Shown: positions 34,074 through 36,054 of the stretch, in pieces
Layout: every line of letters begins with the position of its first letter
How positions within the stretch are numbered: the first letter of the stretch is position 1
Assembly (NCBI GenBank): GCA_900556135.1
Contig: USNR01000018.1
Coordinates: forward strand, 1 to 36,054
Reading direction: 5' to 3'
DNA: 36,054 nt
Source: an uncultured Clostridium sp.
Lineage (GTDB): Bacteria > Bacillota > Clostridia > TANB77 > CAG-508
Notes under the pieces: generated by a model
Databases searched by the model: none
Told to the model about the DNA's origin: nothing
The model's input: only the letters and a program-made list of their open reading frames with translations
Position numbers and translations under genes: made by a program

Positions 34074-35816
34074 TTATGCGAACTTGGAAAGGTCGAATGT
34101 GCCGAGGTAGCCGCGTTTGAGATAGAGGTAGTCCATCGCGTCGATCCTTCCGTTGCCGTCGACATCCGCATTTTTAAGTTGTATACTTCCGCTGAAGGTG
34201 CCGAGTATGTAGCGTTTGAGGTAAAGGCAGTCGACCATTGTAATCTCACCGTCCCCGTCCACATCGCCGGGCATATAAGGTGCAACATCAAACGGTTTGC
34301 CATCCTCAAGCTTTCCGCCCAGGGCAAGCTTCACGGGAGATTCGCCGTCAACTATAAGATCAACAGCCTTTTCATTGGTGAAATCAAAGCCGTAGATATA
34401 AGCTCTGTCGCCGACAACGACATTCGTGAGGGCTTTCAGGTCGGCAGCATAAGTCTCGGTGCCGCTGTATACTACGGAAACGAATTCATAAACGTCGAGT
34501 ACCCAAGATTCATATGCGGTATCGCCTTTGGCTGAAAGTGCCGTCGCAATGAACGAATGGGTGTCCATATCCCATGTCCATCTGATCTTATACCAGTAGG
34601 AAAAATAGTTGCCGCCCACGGCGGATTCGCAATCGGCGCCCTTGCCGTAATAGATATATGCGGGATAGCCGTCCTTTCCCCAACCGTTATCATTTACGGC
34701 GCCGATACTTATCACTGCTTTGGGAGGATTTTCGTCGCCCGTATATTCGGTGTGAGCATTGACCTGTATCTCGGAAACGAATACCCAACTGCCGCTCACG
34801 GTCACTTTGATATATCTGCCCGCAAGAAGCTTTTCAAAGCTGATGGTTTCTTTAATAGCATTGTTGTCTTTGGCGTTCCATTTATCCGCGGAGAAATCCG
34901 TGGATTCGTAAGCCGTAAACCAGTTCACGCCGTCTATGGAAGCTTCCACGGCGATGCGTTCCGGCTTGACAATGCCGGATTTATTTGCCGGCCATGTGAA
35001 GATATCGACAGAGCCAATGTCTTCTCTGACAGAGCCGAAATCAAACATGACATTGCCATCCTGCCTGAATCCGCGCCAAGTGTTGGTGTAGTCGGCCGGG
35101 CCGACGGTACCGTCGGCAATATCGCCGGTGTAGGTGCCGGATGCATCAACATTATTGTAGGTAATGCTTGTACCCTCCGCGCGTGCAAGATTATCAAGCC
35201 CGTGCAGCTCGGGGTTGTCAACATCGGTAAAGTAGCCGGGGTACGGAGCTTCTTCTGCGATATCAAACGGTTCGCCCTCGGCAAGCTTTTCGCCGAGGGC
35301 AAGCTTCACGGAAGATACACCGTCAGCAATAAGAGCATTGTCTTTTTCATTGGTGAAATCAAAGCCGTAGATCCATGCTTTGTCGCCGACAGCGACATTC
35401 ATAAGAGCATCTCTGTCATCGGCATAGGTTTCGGTACCGCTGTAAATCATGGAAACGAATTCATAATCGTCGAGCACCCAAGACTCGTATGCGGTATCGC
35501 CGTTGGAAGAAAGCGCCGTTGCAACAAAAGAATGTGATTCGGCATTCCATGTCCATCTGGTTTTATACCACCAAGTGAACCAATTGCCGCCGACGGCAGA
35601 TGCGCAGTTTGCATCCTTGCCGTAATAGATATACGCAGGATAATTATCTTTACCCCAGCCGTTATCGTTTACGGCGCCGATGTTTATCACGGCCTTTGTG
35701 ACAACATCATCGTTCTGCCCTTCCGCGCCTGCGAAAGCGGGGAAAAGGACGGTGCAGCAAGACAGAACCATAAGCAGAGAAAGAAGAGATGCGAGTGTTT
35801 TTCTTGCGGTTTTCAT
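34074..35816 (-). CDS. Secreted dockerin protein with a duplicated unknown module around a discoidin-like domain
   Basis: 580 residues. Signal peptide 1-29 (MKTARKTLASLLSLL, cleavage after AFA likely). Two near-identical modules of about 147 residues at 41-187 and 366-512, each starting IGAVNDNGWGKD and including YPAYIYYGK and IYGFDFTNEK; an F5/8 type C (discoidin)-like domain between them (about 205-360, with VEASIDGVNWFTAYE); and a type I dockerin at about 515-575 with two calcium loops (DVDGDGEITMVD and DVDGNGRIDAMD). Dockerins bind cohesins and join proteins into cellulosome-like complexes. No known catalytic domain is visible, so a binding or structural role is likely. AAGGAG precedes the ATG. 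Convergent with the ABC genes. Confidence 0.85.
   Translation of the reverse strand: MKTARKTLASLLSLLMVLSCCTVLFPAFAGAEGQNDDVVTKAVINIGAVNDNGWGKDNYPAYIYYGKDANCASAVGGNWFTWWYKTRWTWNAESHSFVATALSSNGDTAYESWVLDDYEFVSMIYSGTETYADDRDALMNVAVGDKAWIYGFDFTNEKDNALIADGVSSVKLALGEKLAEGEPFDIAEEAPYPGYFTDVDNPELHGLDNLARAEGTSITYNNVDASGTYTGDIADGTVGPADYTNTWRGFRQDGNVMFDFGSVREDIGSVDIFTWPANKSGIVKPERIAVEASIDGVNWFTAYESTDFSADKWNAKDNNAIKETISFEKLLAGRYIKVTVSGSWVFVSEIQVNAHTEYTGDENPPKAVISIGAVNDNGWGKDGYPAYIYYGKGADCESAVGGNYFSYWYKIRWTWDMDTHSFIATALSAKGDTAYESWVLDVYEFVSVVYSGTETYAADLKALTNVVVGDRAYIYGFDFTNEKAVDLIVDGESPVKLALGGKLEDGKPFDVAPYMPGDVDGDGEITMVDCLYLKRYILGTFSGSIQLKNADVDGNGRIDAMDYLYLKRGYLGTFDLSKFA
34281..34720 (-). repeat. Second copy of the dockerin protein's duplicated module
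   Basis: Aligns base for base, without gaps, to 35256-35695 at an offset of 975 bases (325 codons). The encoded modules are mostly identical, with differences spread along the length, so the duplication is real and not an assembly repeat. Confidence 0.85.
35256..35695 (-). repeat. First copy of the dockerin protein's duplicated module
   Basis: Pairs with 34281-34720. Encodes residues about 41-187, directly after the signal peptide. Rich in Tyr, Trp and Asp, as in carbohydrate-binding modules. The sequence 35817-36054 upstream holds only the ribosome site and AT/GC-mixed DNA with no gene that I can support. Confidence 0.85.
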
Positions 35817-36054
35817 TACTGTCTCCTTAATAATACTTTTTACGAAACCCTTTGTACTTCCGTAAGTCTACATTATTGCGGGGTGCTGCACATTGTGTTT
35901 TGTATCATTTCGCATGGCGTTCGTTTTTTTCACCAACCGTACGCCGATTGTGCGACACGATTTCGGCATTTGACACAAAAACCGTGCAAGCAAAGTTATT
36001 ATCAAGTTCTTCGTCTTGCAAAAGCGCTATTCACACAGATGGGCGATCTTTTCC

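Noticed and set aside
34557..35537. A 326-codon plus-strand frame opposite the dockerin gene
   Set aside because: Antisense to a gene with signal peptide, ribosome site and dockerin; no ribosome site of its own.
32724..36054. Horizontally acquired GC-rich island
   Set aside because: No integrase, transposase, tRNA or flanking repeat is seen and two genes are cut without 5' ends; a chimeric assembly explains it better, though not proven.
1..36054. CRISPR array, tRNA, rRNA, insertion sequences, defence system
   Set aside because: Read for these on both strands; no regular spaced repeats, cloverleaf, transposase or defence-type gene was found.

Overview
The window joins two unlike pieces of DNA. 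From base 1 to about 32,715 it is very AT-rich (under 30% G+C by eye), and nearly every gene lies on the minus strand. The genes are housekeeping genes of a Gram-positive, endospore-forming low-GC Firmicute of the Clostridia type; the spore protease gpr, TTG/GTG starts with strong AGGAGG ribosome sites, PlsY and pyruvate phosphate dikinase all fit this. From about 32,765 to the end the sequence is roughly 55% G+C, with different codon use and a secreted dockerin protein of the kind found in gut Oscillospiraceae/Ruminococcaceae. The break falls inside two truncated genes that meet with their 5' ends missing. I read it as an assembly chimera of two gut genomes, or less likely a very recent insertion.

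AT-rich part, right to left in the direction of transcription: a truncated fragment (32.5-32.7 kb); a membrane glycosyltransferase, DNA polymerase I and a lytic transglycosylase (32.4-28.1 kb); a dicarboxylate/amino-acid symporter with its own promoter, palindrome and terminator (27.9-26.6 kb); a likely operon of flippase, murB, a variant yvcK, glycogen debranching enzyme and holA (26.5-19.1 kb); a plus-strand gene for a small internally duplicated protein (18.7-19.1 kb); gpr with a sigma-F/G-like promoter; a zinc phospholipase C-like protein; mutL; a short tRNA-binding-domain remnant; a pentapeptide-repeat protein; ppdK; der-plsY-gpsA; a plus-strand orphan gene; a membrane-anchored unknown protein; recG; a plus-strand gene for a 43-residue cationic peptide with its own terminator; and rimP-nusA-ylxR-infB, with infB running off the left edge.

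Most of this is core information processing (translation initiation, transcription elongation, ribosome maturation, DNA repair and replication), phospholipid synthesis (PlsY, GpsA), cell wall synthesis (MurB, YvcK, flippase, transglycosylase) and carbon metabolism. No CRISPR array, rRNA, tRNA, insertion sequence or prophage was seen. The parts least explained by known families are the 43-aa peptide gene, the 151-aa tandem-duplicated protein, the membrane-anchored YvcK variant lacking its usual rapZ/whiA neighbours, and the duplicated ~147-residue module of the dockerin protein.
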